Source: Colwellia maritima
GTDB taxonomy: Bacteria > Pseudomonadota > Gammaproteobacteria > Enterobacterales > Alteromonadaceae
Reading direction: 5' to 3'
DNA length: 64,000 nt
NCBI RefSeq assembly: GCF_022669015.1
Contig: NZ_JAKKSL010000002.1
Span: 124,001-188,000, forward strand
Position numbers and translations under genes: made by a program. Below are positions 19,942 to 31,734 of the stretch, in pieces (the stretch's first letter is position 1; the number at the start of each line of letters is the position of its first letter). The notes beneath the pieces were generated by a model. The model was not told the DNA's origin, made no database searches, and worked only from the letters and a program-made list of their open reading frames with translations.

Positions 19942-21075
19942 ATGAATAATTTTGACGACAATCTTAAAGTTTTACGAGATGAGATTGATGAAATAGATAG
20001 CCAGTTAGTCGAGTTATTAGCGAAACGTTTGGCTGTTACTGCCAAAGTGGGGGAATTAAAAAGCGCCGAAGGCATGCCTATTTTTGCGCCTGAACGTGAA
20101 GCGCACCTCATTAGTAAACGCAGAGAGCAAGCCGAGCAGGTCTGGTTTAAGTGGTGATTTAATTGAAGATATTTTACGTCGTCTAATGCGAGATTCTTAT
20201 GTCAGCCAAGACGCCGCCGGTTACCAATGCATTAACCCTGCTTGTAAAAAAGTGGTTGTAGTGGGTGGTAAAGGCCAATTAGGTAGTATCTTTGTTGATT
20301 TGTTTCAACGCTCTAACTATCAGGTGGCCATTATCGAACAAGATGACTGGTCAACTAGTGCTGATGTGTTAGCTGAAGCTAGTTTGGTTATTGTTGCTGT
20401 GCCAATAAGACTTACATCTTTGGTTATTAATCACTTAAACCATTTACCACTGATTGTATTTTAGCAGACTTTACAAGCGTTAAAGAATCACCACTATATG
20501 AAATGATGAAAGTGCATCAAGGACCCGTGGTAGGTTTACACCCTATGTTTGGCCCAGACGTTACTGGGTTAATTAAGCAAACTATTATTGTTTGTGATGG
20601 TCGCGAAACAGAGCAGTACCAATGGCTGTTAAAGCAGTTTCAAGTGTGGGGCGCTAAAATTTATCAAGTATCGGCACAAGCACACGATCAAGCTATGTCA
20701 ATGGTGCAAGTGATGCGACATTTTTCAACCATCGCCTATGGTTATCATTTAATGGCTGAAGGGGCAGATATTGAACAACTGTTAAATATGAGTTCACCTA
20801 TCTATCGCTTGGAGCTCATTATGGTGGGGCGCTTGTTTGCACAAAATCCTATTCTATATTCAGATATTATTTTTTCTAATCCTGACAATATCATGATGAT
20901 GAAACGTTTTGCTTATCGTTTTTTAGAGTTATTAGAAGATGTTGAACAAGGAGATAAAACAGCTTTTGTAAGCATGTTTAAACAGGTATCTGATTGGTTT
21001 GGCGATTATGCAGACGACTTTTTGGCAGAAAGTAAAACAATGTTGTTAAAAGCAAATGAATTGAAAAAGATCTAG
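19942..21075 (+). CDS. tyrA: Bifunctional chorismate mutase/prephenate dehydrogenase TyrA (two frameshifts)
   Basis: T-protein of tyrosine synthesis. The AroQ-type chorismate mutase domain is at residues 1-90 (LRDEIDEIDSQLVELLAKR, IFAPEREAHLISKRREQAE). The prephenate dehydrogenase domain follows, with NAD motif VVVVGGKGQLGSIF and VVGLHPMFGPDV. Frameshifts near 20144 (extra G; then SGLSGDLIEDILRRLMRDSY) and 20447 (missing A; then TDCILADFTSVKESP) split it into three. They cancel, giving 377 residues against 373 in E. coli. It follows aroF, as in the enterobacterial aroF-tyrA operon. Short direct repeats (CATAAGAGAATG) occur just upstream at 19862-19890. Confidence 0.94.
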
Positions 21076-21170
21076 CCCAAATGTTACTTTTCAAGACTAG
21101 CCGCGCACTAAAGTTAACGATTTTACTCGTTAACTTTTTCAAGCATTAATTTCAAGCATTAAATTCAGCA

Positions 21171-21803
21171 CTAAAAACGATAAGCAAGCCCGATAGAAAT
21201 TTGGTGATCAATCCACACAGCTCGGTCAAACTGTGCTACGCAGCCATCTGCTTGACAAAATAAAGTATCATCGTCGTCAGTTAACGTTGCATAGCCACGT
21301 AACTCAGTAATGAAGACTAGATTAGCAGAATAATTGTAGCGAGTTCCTACTGCCAAAGTTATTGATGGATAAATAGCGCTATCAAAGTCACTGTGAAAAT
21401 AAGTAGTACCAATACCTAAACCTAAAGTGGTTACATATTCACGTTCTTTAAACAGTGATACACCGCTGAAGTGCGTATAAACAGTATCAAAAGAGTGTGT
21501 TGTGTTATCTATTGTGTCAGTGAAGTCGCGAGAAATATAATTAACTAAAATTTGGCCTTGCCCTGTGGGCGAATCTTGCCAAGCAAAAGCTAGGGCAAAG
21601 TTAGGTTCATTTGTCGTTGATAATTCAGCGCTATAATCGTCATTTATCAGTTCAGGACTAAAGTTTTTGCCGATTAATGCTGTTACCTCTAATTCTACCG
21701 CTTGAAGGTTAGTTGAGAATAAAAGCATTAATAATAGGCTATACAGTGTTTTTTTTACACCAATCAACCGGGGCGGGCGTGAATAAAACTCCAATGGTGG
21801 CAT
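21171..21803 (-). CDS. Outer-membrane beta-barrel protein, about 200 aa
   Basis: Predicted small outer-membrane barrel. A hydrophobic signal (TLYSLLLMLLFSTNLQA) ends before VELEVTALIG, giving a start of the mature protein like OmpW/OprF-type barrels. Strands alternate to the C-terminal ISIGLAYRF, which ends with the aromatic residue recognised by the BAM complex. The start is uncertain: the first 15 residues before the signal (MPPLEFYSRPPRLIG) look unlike a signal peptide, and a start nearer KKTLYS is possible. Function unknown. Confidence 0.65.
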   Translation of the reverse strand: MPPLEFYSRPPRLIGVKKTLYSLLLMLLFSTNLQAVELEVTALIGKNFSPELINDDYSAELSTTNEPNFALAFAWQDSPTGQGQILVNYISRDFTDTIDNTTHSFDTVYTHFSGVSLFKEREYVTTLGLGIGTTYFHSDFDSAIYPSITLAVGTRYNYSANLVFITELRGYATLTDDDDTLFCQADGCVAQFDRAVWIDHQISIGLAYRF

Positions 21804-22017
21804 AATTGATTCTTCCTTAGTTTTTTTATGTTTTTCTGTTTATAGTCATAAGCTTACTCTGCTTTATACAAATTACAAGTGATAAAAGGGCAAGTCAGTG
21901 GCAATTTAGTGTTTTATTCTTGAGCCCAAACTCAAGTTGATGGTAATTGTAAGTCAATATATTCGATAATCAAAAACTGTTGACCAAAATAAATATTTGG
22001 AATGCAGGGAGGTTAGT

Positions 22018-22704
22018 ATGACAAAACAGTATTATCTAAAAGGGGTGTTTCGGGGCACAGCCGAATCTGCATATGGTTTGGAAACCGCAATAAATAAAAT
22101 TCGGGTTGAAGAACCCTTATATCTATTTTCTGAGGGGTTGGATGGTGATCAATCTGCTGATTTACGTCATCACGGAGGATTAGAACGTGCATTACATCAA
22201 TATCCTTTCGAGCATTATGCTTACTGGCAACAAAAATATGGAGTCAATAATGAATGGCAAACAGCCGGCATGGGAGAGAATATAAGCTCAATAGGTATGA
22301 CTGAAGAAATCGTTTGTATAGGGGATCGTTATCAATGGGGCGCAGCTATTATTGAAGTCAGCCAACCACGTTCGCCTTGTTTTAAACTAAATAAACGATG
22401 GGGAATTAAAAATTTTTCGGTTGCGATGCAAGATATTAGTCGTTGTGGTTGGTTGTATCGTGTCATTCAACCGGGCCGGGTTAGTGTAAATGAGCCTTTG
22501 CAACTGATAGAGCAAGTGCCTAATACAATGACATTACGTGAAGTGTGCGACATTTTTTTTGGTGATCCGCTTAACATAGAGGGATTGAAAAAACTAAAAA
22601 TGCAAAATAAATTATCACAAAGTTGGATGTCTAAAGTGACTCAACGTCTTGAGACAAATGAGGTGGAAAATTGGCATACTAGACTGCTAGGACCTAAAAA
22701 ATGA
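22018..22704 (+). CDS. MOSC domain protein, YiiM-like
   Basis: MOSC-domain protein related to YiiM, which in E. coli detoxifies N-hydroxylated base analogues using molybdenum cofactor. It has the MOSC features DGDQSADLRHHGGLERALHQ, GMGENISSIGM and the conserved cysteine in VSQPRSPCFKLNKR, followed by the C-terminal 3-alpha region (TLREVCDIFFGD). The start is set to the ATG at 22018 because GGGAGG lies seven bases before it; an upstream in-frame ATG at 21997 lacks a site. Intact, about 228 residues, single gene. Confidence 0.88.
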   Translation: MTKQYYLKGVFRGTAESAYGLETAINKIRVEEPLYLFSEGLDGDQSADLRHHGGLERALHQYPFEHYAYWQQKYGVNNEWQTAGMGENISSIGMTEEIVCIGDRYQWGAAIIEVSQPRSPCFKLNKRWGIKNFSVAMQDISRCGWLYRVIQPGRVSVNEPLQLIEQVPNTMTLREVCDIFFGDPLNIEGLKKLKMQNKLSQSWMSKVTQRLETNEVENWHTRLLGPKK

Positions 22705-22901
22705 ATAAATAAGCGTTATATTATACTTTTTAAGTATAAAAATTATTTTCATCATTATCTTACGCTTACATTTAGCCTTTTATTTTTACTCAGTGGGAAT
22801 CAACTAGTCATATTACAACGGATGAGGCTATTTTAAAAAAAGCCTCATCACGTAACATAACGCACAAATAAATTGAATTTTATACGTTTTTTTGTTCCCT
22901 A

Positions 22902-23707
22902 TTAACGTATTTTTTGTCTCTGTGTTAAGGTAATACCCGCTAGACCTAAACCAAGTAAAAATAGAGTGCCAGGCTCTGGAACATTAGCAGAAGCAGCAGC
23001 TACTCTTGCATTAGCAACGATGTAGCCGGTACCATTGCCTGAAATGTAATTGGCTAAAGTATCACCAAAAACCCAGTTAACACCGTAGGCAACATTGGTA
23101 CCTAAATCTCTAGGAGCTCCAGTACCAAGGCCTGTCCGCCCAGTTGTGAATTCATTCACGCTTGGTGGGGCAATTGTAAAACTAGCTAAGTCAGCAAAGG
23201 TTAAATTAACACCTGCACCGAACCCAATGTCGGGAAGCCAAGATTTATCGCTATTTTCATATATTTTGGCTACTTTGTTACTTAAATCAGCAAAGGATAA
23301 GTCATAGCCGTTATTGTAAAGTGGTCGGAAGGCAGCATTTGATGGCTCATTTGCAACGACAGCAAAGTTTCCAAGACCATCAGTAATCCAAAAATTTAAA
23401 TAGGGAGAGACATAAGGTCCAGTTCCAACCGTAAATCGAGTAAGATCATCTAAGCGATCAATATGTAAATTAGTTATATCACCCGCGTTGCACCATTAAT
23501 ATCATTTGAACCAAGACCTGCTTTCTCGCCACCCACATCAATTATAAATTCAATGCTGCTACCGTGGTCAATAATGGTTGGTGTGGTGCGAATATCATAA
23601 GCAATAAAGCCGGCGTAGGTTGGTGCTGTAAAGGCAAAAGTACTGAGCCCTGTGATTAGAGCTAAAACTACAGATCGTAAACGGTCTATACATATATTTT
23701 TATTCAT
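22902..23707 (-). CDS. PEP-CTERM sorting-signal protein (one frameshift)
   Basis: Secreted protein with an N-terminal signal (LRSVVLALITGLSTFAFTAPTY) and a C-terminal PEP-CTERM signal: NVPEPGTLFLLGLGLAGI, then basic TQRQKIR. Such proteins are cleaved by an exosortase and are often linked to exopolysaccharide. The start is the ATG at 23707, with GAGG eight bases before it. The frame breaks near 23487 (NDINGA continues as AGDITNLHIDRLDD), and the intervening frame is open to 22902; repair gives about 268 residues. The mature domain is not recognised. No exosortase gene is in the window. Confidence 0.82.
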
Positions 23708-23872
23708 AAATAACCTCATCTTGTAATTAGTTTTATTGAGCCTTAGAATAGAGCATATTTTATACCACATTAAATTTTGTAGTTTAAAATCAAGTAAATA
23801 GGTGGATCTTGGTGAGTATTTAATTGTTTTGGCGGTAGTATTGTAAAAAAAGTAGACAGCTATCATGGTATG

Positions 23873-24007
23873 AGTGGCAAGTAGATACAATCACCAATTA
23901 CATCGTTGTTTATTTAATAATTAGAACAACTCGTTATTGAAATAAATGCCTTGGGTTTGGCAATTTCTTCTACGTATAAAATAGATCACTTAATTAATGA
24001 AACTGAT
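23873..24007. repeat. Family 1 MITE, degenerate copy 3
   Basis: The right two thirds match copy 1 closely (CAACTCGTTATTGAAATAAA, GTTTGGCAATTTCTTC, GATCACTTAATTAATGAAAC). The left end is eroded; only GGCAAGTAGATACAATCACC is still recognisable. It lies immediately after the stop of the large GGDEF gene (minus strand) and before the PEP-CTERM gene. Confidence 0.7.
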
Positions 24008-24033
24008 ATAATACAAACACAGTTTTATCAGTG

Positions 24034-27000
24034 TCAATTTAGGCTAATAGTAACTTGCCTGTCTGTAATAGAGGTTGTTAATAGTAAATTTTGTTTGTCT
24101 ATATGTTCTTGTATTTTATCTATTAGCTCGTTATAGGATATATCGTTGTCATTTAATGGATTAAAACAAAGTTCAACCCACGCATTTCGTCCATGGGTTT
24201 TAGCGGCATACAGTGCAATATCTGCAATATTAAGTGATTGTTGCCAAGTAATATTATTGTTTTTATTTTTACTAAAAGGTATGGGGGCTATACCTAAAGA
24301 ACAGGTGTTATGAATGAATTTACCATTACCTAAATCAAATGAATGTTGCTCTATATTGTGTCTGATACGTTCAGCCATTTTTGTTAAAAAGTTACGTTCA
24401 GTATACTGACAGACAACAAGAAACTCTTCCCCCCCCCCGCACAACCCAATCTGATTGGCGGCATGTCGTTTTAATTATATCTACCAGTTGGCAAAGTACT
24501 TTGTCACCGCCTTCATGACCATAAGTGTCATTAACCCGTTTAAAATGATCTGCGTCGATTAATATAAAGCCAAAATCTAGGTTCGTTGTTGAACCATCAG
24601 TATCACATTGTCGTTGTTGTAAAACTAATGATTGACTAAGGTATTTATCGAGAAAACGTCGGTTATGCGCACCGGTTAACTGATCGGTATAAGTTACTCT
24701 TTCGAGGTTTTCAATCGCTTTATTAAGTGCTTCATTTTTATCTTCAATTTGCTCATAAGCTAAAATGTTGTCCATAGCAACGGCAGTATAACTTGCTAAA
24801 GTGCGTAACATTTCAATATTTGTTGAGGTGAAGGCATGTTCATTTTTACTTTGAACACTTAATACCCCAACGGTTTTATTTTTAAAGATCAGCGGTTCAT
24901 AAATTACAGACGACATTTTGTTGTCTGTTAAGGGTTTAACTTTAACGGTAAACTGATAGTTATTTAAATCCGTATCAGACATTAGAATATACTCTTGGGC
25001 GTTAATGACGCTTTGTACGGCAAGCCTTTCTTTATTGGTAATAGAGAAATTAAAACTATCAAGAAAAATGTTTTCTTCGATAACCGTTGGAAAATAAATA
25101 CTGTTTGATTTTTCTTCAATTATTCCAAGTAAAAAAGCGTCTACCGGCATTATTTTACAAAGACTATTGTATAATTTGGTGCCAACTTCTTGCTTAACAT
25201 GAGAGGCTGTTAATTCTTTTCCTACTTCGCTAAGCATTAATATATCAGCGGTTTTATGCATAACTTTTTCTGTAAAGCTACTTTTTGTATATGTAAGTGA
25301 TGCAGTCTAAGCTTTAAAATCAAATAAAATCCAAGACAAATCGTTAATAATACCAGTATTTTGAACCATAATGTTTGGTGCCAAGCTGCTTCTTGCGTAA
25401 ATGATAAAGCAACTTGTTTACCGCTCCATTTGCCTGTTCTATTGGTCGACTTTACTTTAAAAGTATAGTTGCCAGGGGGAGATTCGTATATTGGGTGGAA
25501 CGCTGTTTAGCATTAGTTTCAATCCAGTGGTCATCATACCCTTCTAGCTGATAGGCATAGTGTAACTTTTGAGGAGCTGAGTAGTCTAAACCAAGAAATT
25601 CAAATGATATACTTTTAACTTCTGCAGGTAATATAAGTGACTCTTCATTTCGTGAATTTTGAGTTTTACCATCTATTTTTAATTTAGTAATAACAACGTT
25701 AGGCTCATGCTCCCAATCACGATAAAGCTCTGGTTTTATGATTAATAAGCCATTACTCCCACCAAAAAATAAAAGACCTGCTTTTGTTTTACCTACATTG
25801 CCATAATATTGATTACCAACATCAATTCCGTTAGCTTGATCTAGTTTTACACTTTGCAATGTTGAAGTATCGAGCATACCTTCACTACCCCATAAGCGGT
25901 CACTCTCATTGTGTCCCATTCTATAATAGAAAGTCATTTTTTCATTATTTGGTATTACCTTTATTGCTTGAGAGTTGACAATATTTTTAGTCCATGATGA
26001 TATTTTGAATAATTTATCTCGGTTGCTATTTACCCACATATTTTGTTCATTATCAAAAAACACTGAGTTTATTTGTTGGTTCAATTCACTAATCAAATGG
26101 CCATGTTCATCAACAATGGGTAACAACTGATTAGTGCCTTTTAATATGACAAAAAGACCTTGAATAGTGGCAACCCAAGTAGAGCCATCACCAGACACAC
26201 GTATTCCGTTTACAGAGGTGCTAAATTCTTTATTATCAAAGGTTGTCTGCGCAATAAATTGTTTATTCTTGCTGTCAAAACGGTAAAAACTGACATCTGA
26301 GGCTATCCATAAATCCCCATCATTATCAGCCCATAATCTTGTAACCCCTCTAACATCAATACCATCTTGTGGTGTAAAGTGTTTAAAATTGTCAGTTTTT
26401 GAGTTGTATCGATATAAGCCTTGATGCATTGTACCCACCCATATATCACCATTAGTTGTTTGAGCCATGGCTAAAACACCGTCAGCTTGTAATTGATCGT
26501 CTTGGCCATTGCTTGGACGATGGCCGTTGATAAAACCAAGGGTAGGTGAAAAAACATCAATACCATTTTTATTGGTTCCTAACCAAATATGGCCATTTTT
26601 CAGCTCTAAAATAGATAATACTTCATCGGTACTTAGTCCTGTATCTCTTACTGGACTATGGCGGAGAGTTCTAAAAGCAGCATTGTTAGTGTTGTAAATA
26701 TTAATGCCTTTTCCCCAGTTACCTATCCAAACAATACCTGAGCTATCAATAAACAGGGTACTAATTTCATTTTGATTAATGCTGCCAACAATAAACTTAT
26801 CATAAAGCATATGTTTAGTTACTTTGCCTGATAAGATGTTTACTTCATTAATTCCCCCTCCATATGTACTTATCCAAAGTGTTGTGGGTGTTATTTGTTT
26901 GATAGCAGTTACCCAAGGTGACGAAATTGCGTTTTTATTACTTGGCTCAATACTCAACCAATTGATGGTTAAGTTTTTTTGTTTTAAAGTAGGTTCAATC

Positions 27001-27785
27001 CATGCTGCACCTTTGTCTGCAGTGCCTAACCATAATTTTCCATCGGAAGATTCAAACATGGTATAAATAATTTGGTTAGCGAAAGAATTAGGCTGATTAT
27101 GATCACTAAGCACACTTTCAAAGGTTTGAGTATCGTGATTAAATTTATTGAGCCCTTGCCAAGTACCAACCCATAATACTTTGTTTTTATCGATGAGAAG
27201 TGAACGAACATGGTTATCGTTTAGTGTGGCTTTATCATCTTTTTGATGTGTAAAGTGCGTGAACGTGTTCAGCGAGGGATCAAAATAATCTAATCCACTA
27301 TTTGTTCCTAACCAAATTCCACCTTGTTCGTCGCCTATGATTGCTCTGATAGAATTATTGGCTAAACTATTTTGGTTGTTTGAATTGTGTTTGTAGTTAA
27401 TAAATTGTTCGGTCTGTGGGTTAAATACTGATAATCCATTCGCATTAGTACCGATGTAAATTAACCCATCGTAGCCTTTCCACATGGTGTTAATACGGTT
27501 ACCACTTAATGAATTACTCTCATTTTCATCGTATTTAAATGCTTTATAATCGGAGCCATCGTAACGCAAAAGACCATCAGAACTCGCGATCCAAATAAAC
27601 CCCTCGTTATCTTCAACAAAGCTTGAAATAGCGTCTCTTTGTAGCACTTGGTCAGCATTAACATCTTTAAAGTAGTAATCTCCAAATTCAAAAATGCTAT
27701 CAGAGTTATTATTTTCAATTGAAACAACTTTCTCAGAATAAATAAAACCGAAAAACAAAATGAAAAGTAAAAAACGAATAAACAT
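24034..27785 (-). CDS. Propeller sensor-GAF-GGDEF diguanylate cyclase (three frameshifts)
   Basis: Very large predicted diguanylate cyclase, about 1250 residues. A signal/membrane start is followed by about 600 residues of two-component-regulator propeller repeats (FIWIASSDGLLRYDG, GIWLGTNSGLDYFDP, IVWIGNWGKGINIYN), a Y_Y_Y domain (YQLEGYDDHWIETNAKQR), a membrane segment (LWFKILVLLTICLGFYLIL), a GAF domain and a GGDEF domain with active-site GGEEF. Frameshifts near 25480 (one C missing), 25272 (one A missing) and 24430 (ten G where nine keep frame) separate the pieces. The three repairs together give a whole number of codons, favouring one gene over a sensor plus a separate cyclase. The periplasmic propeller suggests sensing of a polysaccharide-type ligand. 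Confidence 0.8.
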
Positions 27786-28435
27786 TAATTTATTATCCTA
27801 ACGTAATTTTATAAATAGCCACTTATAAAGTTGTTGATACACCTGTAAATGAAACAATTACTTACCTATTTATAACAAGCTATTACCGCAATAGAAACCT
27901 TTATTCATACACTGTTAATGCAATTGTATTATGCCACCGTTTAATTGAACTGTTAAAATCAGCGTTTTAGTCATCTCAATGAATAAACTAGTTAACTAAC
28001 GATTTGTTGTTATATTCTGTGCTCTCAAAACTTAATATTTCGTTAGCTTAAATAATAAAAACGCTTATGTATAAAGTGTAGAACAGTTTTATACAATAGT
28101 GTTTTTAATTTATTCATAGCGAGTCCCTTTGTGTTTGGATGGCTGTCGCCTCAATTAATTTGACAAAGAAACAGGGAGCAGTATGTAATTAACCGTAGGT
28201 TCTTTAAGGCATTCACAACAAAACAAAGGCATGATGGTTTTGATGTTGAAACATTAGCGAAATGAATAAGCTTGTATCAACAATGAAAAGAAACTAGCAT
28301 TCTGATCTATGAACAAAAGCAGAGATTACTAGCTGTCTTAGCCGTCAAAAGGTGCTATGGAATTAAATTCACAGCAATATAATGAAGCTGCTTAACTATT
28401 TAAGCGAAAATTGTCTTGAAAACACCGTTAGTCGG
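27786..28435. other. Intergenic region without a recognisable gene
   Basis: About 650 bp between the propeller-GGDEF gene and the TetR-family gene. No open frame of useful length, repeat copy or RNA gene is visible. The part after 28130 is less AT-rich and might be a decayed gene, but I cannot identify one. Confidence 0.4.
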
Positions 28436-29071
28436 TTATTGTACATTAAAGCCTTCAAGTAATATTTTCATTACAAGGTGAAATTGATTTTTCAACTCTT
28501 CACCATTGGCTTCTTCATCAGGTTGAATTAACCACTTTCTAATGATATCAAAACGTAAGGTATCATACATATCGCATATTAATTTGGCTGATATATCATT
28601 ACGTATCAAACCTGATTCCTGAGCAATTTCTACCCTATATAATCGCGCTGCTCTAAAAGGGGAAAAAACATCATACACTTTAGTTTTATTTTTAGATTTA
28701 GTTAGATAAATACCGCTAAGAATATTAGTGTGTGTTAAAACCATTTTAAAAATGCGTCTGTGATCGACAATCCAGTCTAATAGTTCGTCTATATTAGGAG
28801 GAATAAGTATATTTTTATATTTCACCTTATTATTTGAATCGTTTGACCAAACATTGCTATTAGCAAACCAGTCTAAAGTCCATTCTTCTAACATTTTGTT
28901 TTTACTAGTAAAATAATTAAAAAATGTTTTTTTACTTATTTTTGCTTCAGAAACAATATCTTCTACTGAAACTTCGTCAAAATCCCTTTCACTAAACATT
29001 CTCTCAGCAATAGTTAAAAGTAATGACCTTGTTTGTTGTTTTTTATATTCCCGTAATCCCACATTATTCAT
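28436..29071 (-). CDS. TetR-family transcriptional regulator
   Basis: Intact regulator of about 211 residues. The N-terminal helix-turn-helix is at residues 10-55 (ERMFSERDFDEVSVEDIVSE then KISKKTFFNYFTSKNKMLEE), standard for TetR/AcrR proteins. The C-terminal ligand domain is not specific. The start is taken as the ATG at 29071 rather than a TTG at 29083. It is divergent from the TonB receptor at 29268, with candidate operators in between, so it probably represses the receptor-synthetase-carboxylase cluster in response to a substrate or acyl-CoA. Confidence 0.88.
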   Translation of the reverse strand: MNNVGLREYKKQQTRSLLLTIAERMFSERDFDEVSVEDIVSEAKISKKTFFNYFTSKNKMLEEWTLDWFANSNVWSNDSNNKVKYKNILIPPNIDELLDWIVDHRRIFKMVLTHTNILSGIYLTKSKNKTKVYDVFSPFRAARLYRVEIAQESGLIRNDISAKLICDMYDTLRFDIIRKWLIQPDEEANGEELKNQFHLVMKILLEGFNVQ

Positions 29072-29149
29072 ATTTATTACCAAATCTATTGCAAGCCAAT
29101 ATTTTAATTTAGCCCTGTGTAAAAGGCAAACTAATAACTTTATCGCCTA

Positions 29150-29193
29150 GGTGTAAAAATACTCTTGACATAATTTTACACCGAGTGTAATTT
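29150..29193 (+). promoter_or_regulatory. Candidate promoter with TetR-type operators
   Basis: A -35 TTGACA (29165-29170) is followed after 17 bp by TAATTT (29188-29193). The palindrome TTACACCGAGTGTAA (29176-29190) overlaps this promoter. A second inverted pair, GGTGTAAAA (29150-29158) and TTTTACACC (29174-29182), brackets the -35 box. Another GTGTAAAA occurs at 29117. The recurring GTGTAA half-site suggests binding of the divergent TetR protein. Confidence 0.6.
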
Positions 29194-29267
29194 ATTGGTG
29201 TTATTTAAGCTTTAAAAATTACAAAAAATAGCAAATAAAAATAAATATTTTAGGGGAGACAGTAGAT

Positions 29268-31649
29268 ATGAGATTAGAAAAAAGTATTTTAACACCTTTA
29301 GCTTTATCTATTTCAGTAGCATTAAGCCTTAATACCGTTGCTTATGCTGAAGAAAATGAACAAGTTTTACAAAAGGGCAAACAGGAAATAGAGGTTATAG
29401 AAGTAACGTCCCAAAAACGAACGCAAAGTATTCAATCTGTGGCGGCTTCAATTTCAGCAATATCAGGCGACAGTATAACGAAAGGGAATGTTACTAATAT
29501 AGTTGATATGTCTGACATGATTCCAAATGTTCAAATTGCCGGACAAGGCGGTTTACCTAATATTTATATACGAGGTATTGGTTCAGGTGTTAATTATTCT
29601 TTTGAACAGTCCATTGCACAATTTAAAGATGATATTTATCAAGGAAGAGCTGTTTTAGCGCGTGCACCTGTTTTTGATATAGAGCGTATAGAGGTAATGA
29701 AAGGTACGCAAAGTATTATGTTTGGAAAAAACGCAACTCTTCGGTGCTATTAATACCACGACTAAAAGTGCTACTTCAGGAACGGAAGGATTTATTAGTC
29801 TTGGTATTGGTTCATTAAATGAAAAAACTGGAAGGTGCTTTTAATACTGACATTAGTGATAACTGGTCTGCAAGGGTTTCTATTTTAGACCAAAGTACCG
29901 ATGGTTTTATGGTAAATGATTATGACGGTAGTGATATTGGGGGTATTGATAAATCAGGTATTCGGTTAGCTTTGAACGGAAGTATTTCTGATAATTTATC
30001 TCTTGATTTTAAAGTTGAGCATAATGAATCTTCTGTTGACGATAGCATAAAACAATATGAAGTTGATGAAGAGCAATTACAAAAAGCATTAGATGCGGGT
30101 TATCCAGGAGGATTAGTTAATACACTACAGTATAGTGGACCAATTGATACGCACTCATATTATTCAGACCCAACAGGCCAACAAAAACCTTGGGCGGATG
30201 AATTGAAATCTGATACAGCAGTATTGAGATTAGATTATCGACTAGGTGAGAATACCGTTACCAGTATTACCTCGTATACTGACTATATTTGGGAATACTC
30301 TTATGAACCAACTTACTCAGAGCAAACATGGTTAGCGTTAAAAAGAGATGAAGACTTTAATCAAATAACTCAAGAGTTTCGTGTTGTCTCTCCTGTAGGT
30401 GAATTTTTTGATTACATAGCGGGCGTCTATTTTAATAAAAACACTTTAACCCTTACACAAAGTGTTGATGTATATGATTTTATTTCTGTACCTATTCCGC
30501 AAGCCGGTTTTGGTTTGCTTTCTGATTTCACTCAAGATACCTCAAGCTATGCTGCTTTTTTCTCATTAGGTTTTCAGTTGAGTAATAAATTTAAAGCAAC
30601 AGTCGGGGTAAGGTATGACTCAGAAACTAAGGAGGTAGATACAACGCAAAATACTTATACGGAAGATTTTGGCTATCCAGAATCAGTAGGTTTAGGTATT
30701 GCTGATTCAGTTGTAGCAAGTTTAGGTGCAGGAAATTTAGATTTAACTGATAAACGCCATAAAAGTAACGTATCGCCAGGCATTAATTTAACTTATCAAG
30801 CGAGCGAAGATTTAATGGCCTATGCCTCTTGGAAAATTGGTTATAAAGGCGGTGGGTTTGATGGAAGTTTAGCAAATGGCTCTGGAATTTTAGGCAGTAT
30901 TGATGAAAATGGCATGCCATACAATTATGCTAACTTGCCGACAGAGCCTAACGACTCTTTTGAGTTTAAAGAAGAAAAAGCAACCGCCTATGAGTTAGGC
31001 TTTAAATCAACAATATTAGATGGTATTGGTCGATTTAACATGGCTTATTACCACACCATTTATAAAGATCAGCAAGTATCTACATGGAATGGTAATGCTT
31101 ATATAGTTAACAATGCGTCGGAAGCTGAAATTCAAGGTGTTGAGATTGAGTCTATTTTCATCTTAACAGACTCACTTACCTTAGTTGCAAATGGTGCTTG
31201 GTCAGATTTTGAATTTTCTGATTATAAAAAAGGTCCGGCCTACTGTATGGCAGCAAAAAATTGATGGTGTATTAACGCAAGATTTAACAGGAAGAACAGG
31301 ACTTTTTGCTCCTGATTACACGGCCTTTATTAGCTTAAACCATGAGTACAGCATTAATGATGACTGGTTATTAGAATCAAACATTAATTTGAGTTACTCA
31401 AGTGAACTTTATACATCGTCTGATTTGGATGAAAGATCTAAACAAGACGCCTACTCGAAAGTTAATCTGCGTTTTAGTTTATTAGATGTTAACAATGACA
31501 ATTGGTCATTTAGTTTGTTAATCAAAAATTTAACAGAAGAAACGATCATGAGAACATCTCAAGACATGCCAGTAACAGCATTTGCATATTGGGCTTCAAT
31601 TGATAATCCAGAAAGAAGCTATTCGTTAACTGCAACCTATCAGTTTTAA
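29268..31649 (+). CDS. TonB-dependent receptor (three frameshifts)
   Basis: Outer-membrane active-transport receptor. A signal peptide (LALSISVALSLNTVAYA) is followed by a TonB-box-like EVIEVTSQKR and a plug domain (PNIYIRGIGSGVN, FDIERIEVMKGTQSIMFGKN). The barrel ends SYSLTATYQF with terminal phenylalanine. Frames break near 29740 (extra A; then LFGAINTTTKSA), 29824 (extra A; then LEGAFNTDISDN) and 31256 (extra A; then IDGVLTQDLTG), all in A runs. Repair gives about 792 residues. It begins a plus-strand cluster with an acyl-CoA synthetase and carboxylase, suggesting uptake of a carboxylic-acid or lipid-like compound; the substrate is unknown. Confidence 0.88.
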
Positions 31650-31662
31650 TTATATCAAAACA

Positions 31663-31694
31663 AAAGTGTGAATTGGTTGTAGTAATTCACACTT
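31663..31694 (+). terminator. Hairpin after TonB receptor gene
   Basis: Stem AAAGTGTGAATT paired with AATTCACACTTT around an eight-base loop. It follows the receptor stop by 13 bp and precedes the synthetase gene. It may partly terminate, lowering expression of the downstream enzymes. Confidence 0.65.
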
Positions 31695-31734
31695 TCTCCT
31701 AATCAAATTAATAAAAAATAACAGGAATACCTTC

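Noticed and set aside
24421..24440. Long C run as a possible phase-variation tract in the GGDEF gene
   Set aside because: The surrounding window has frameshifts in many short runs in housekeeping genes, so an indel error is more likely than contingency switching; not excluded.
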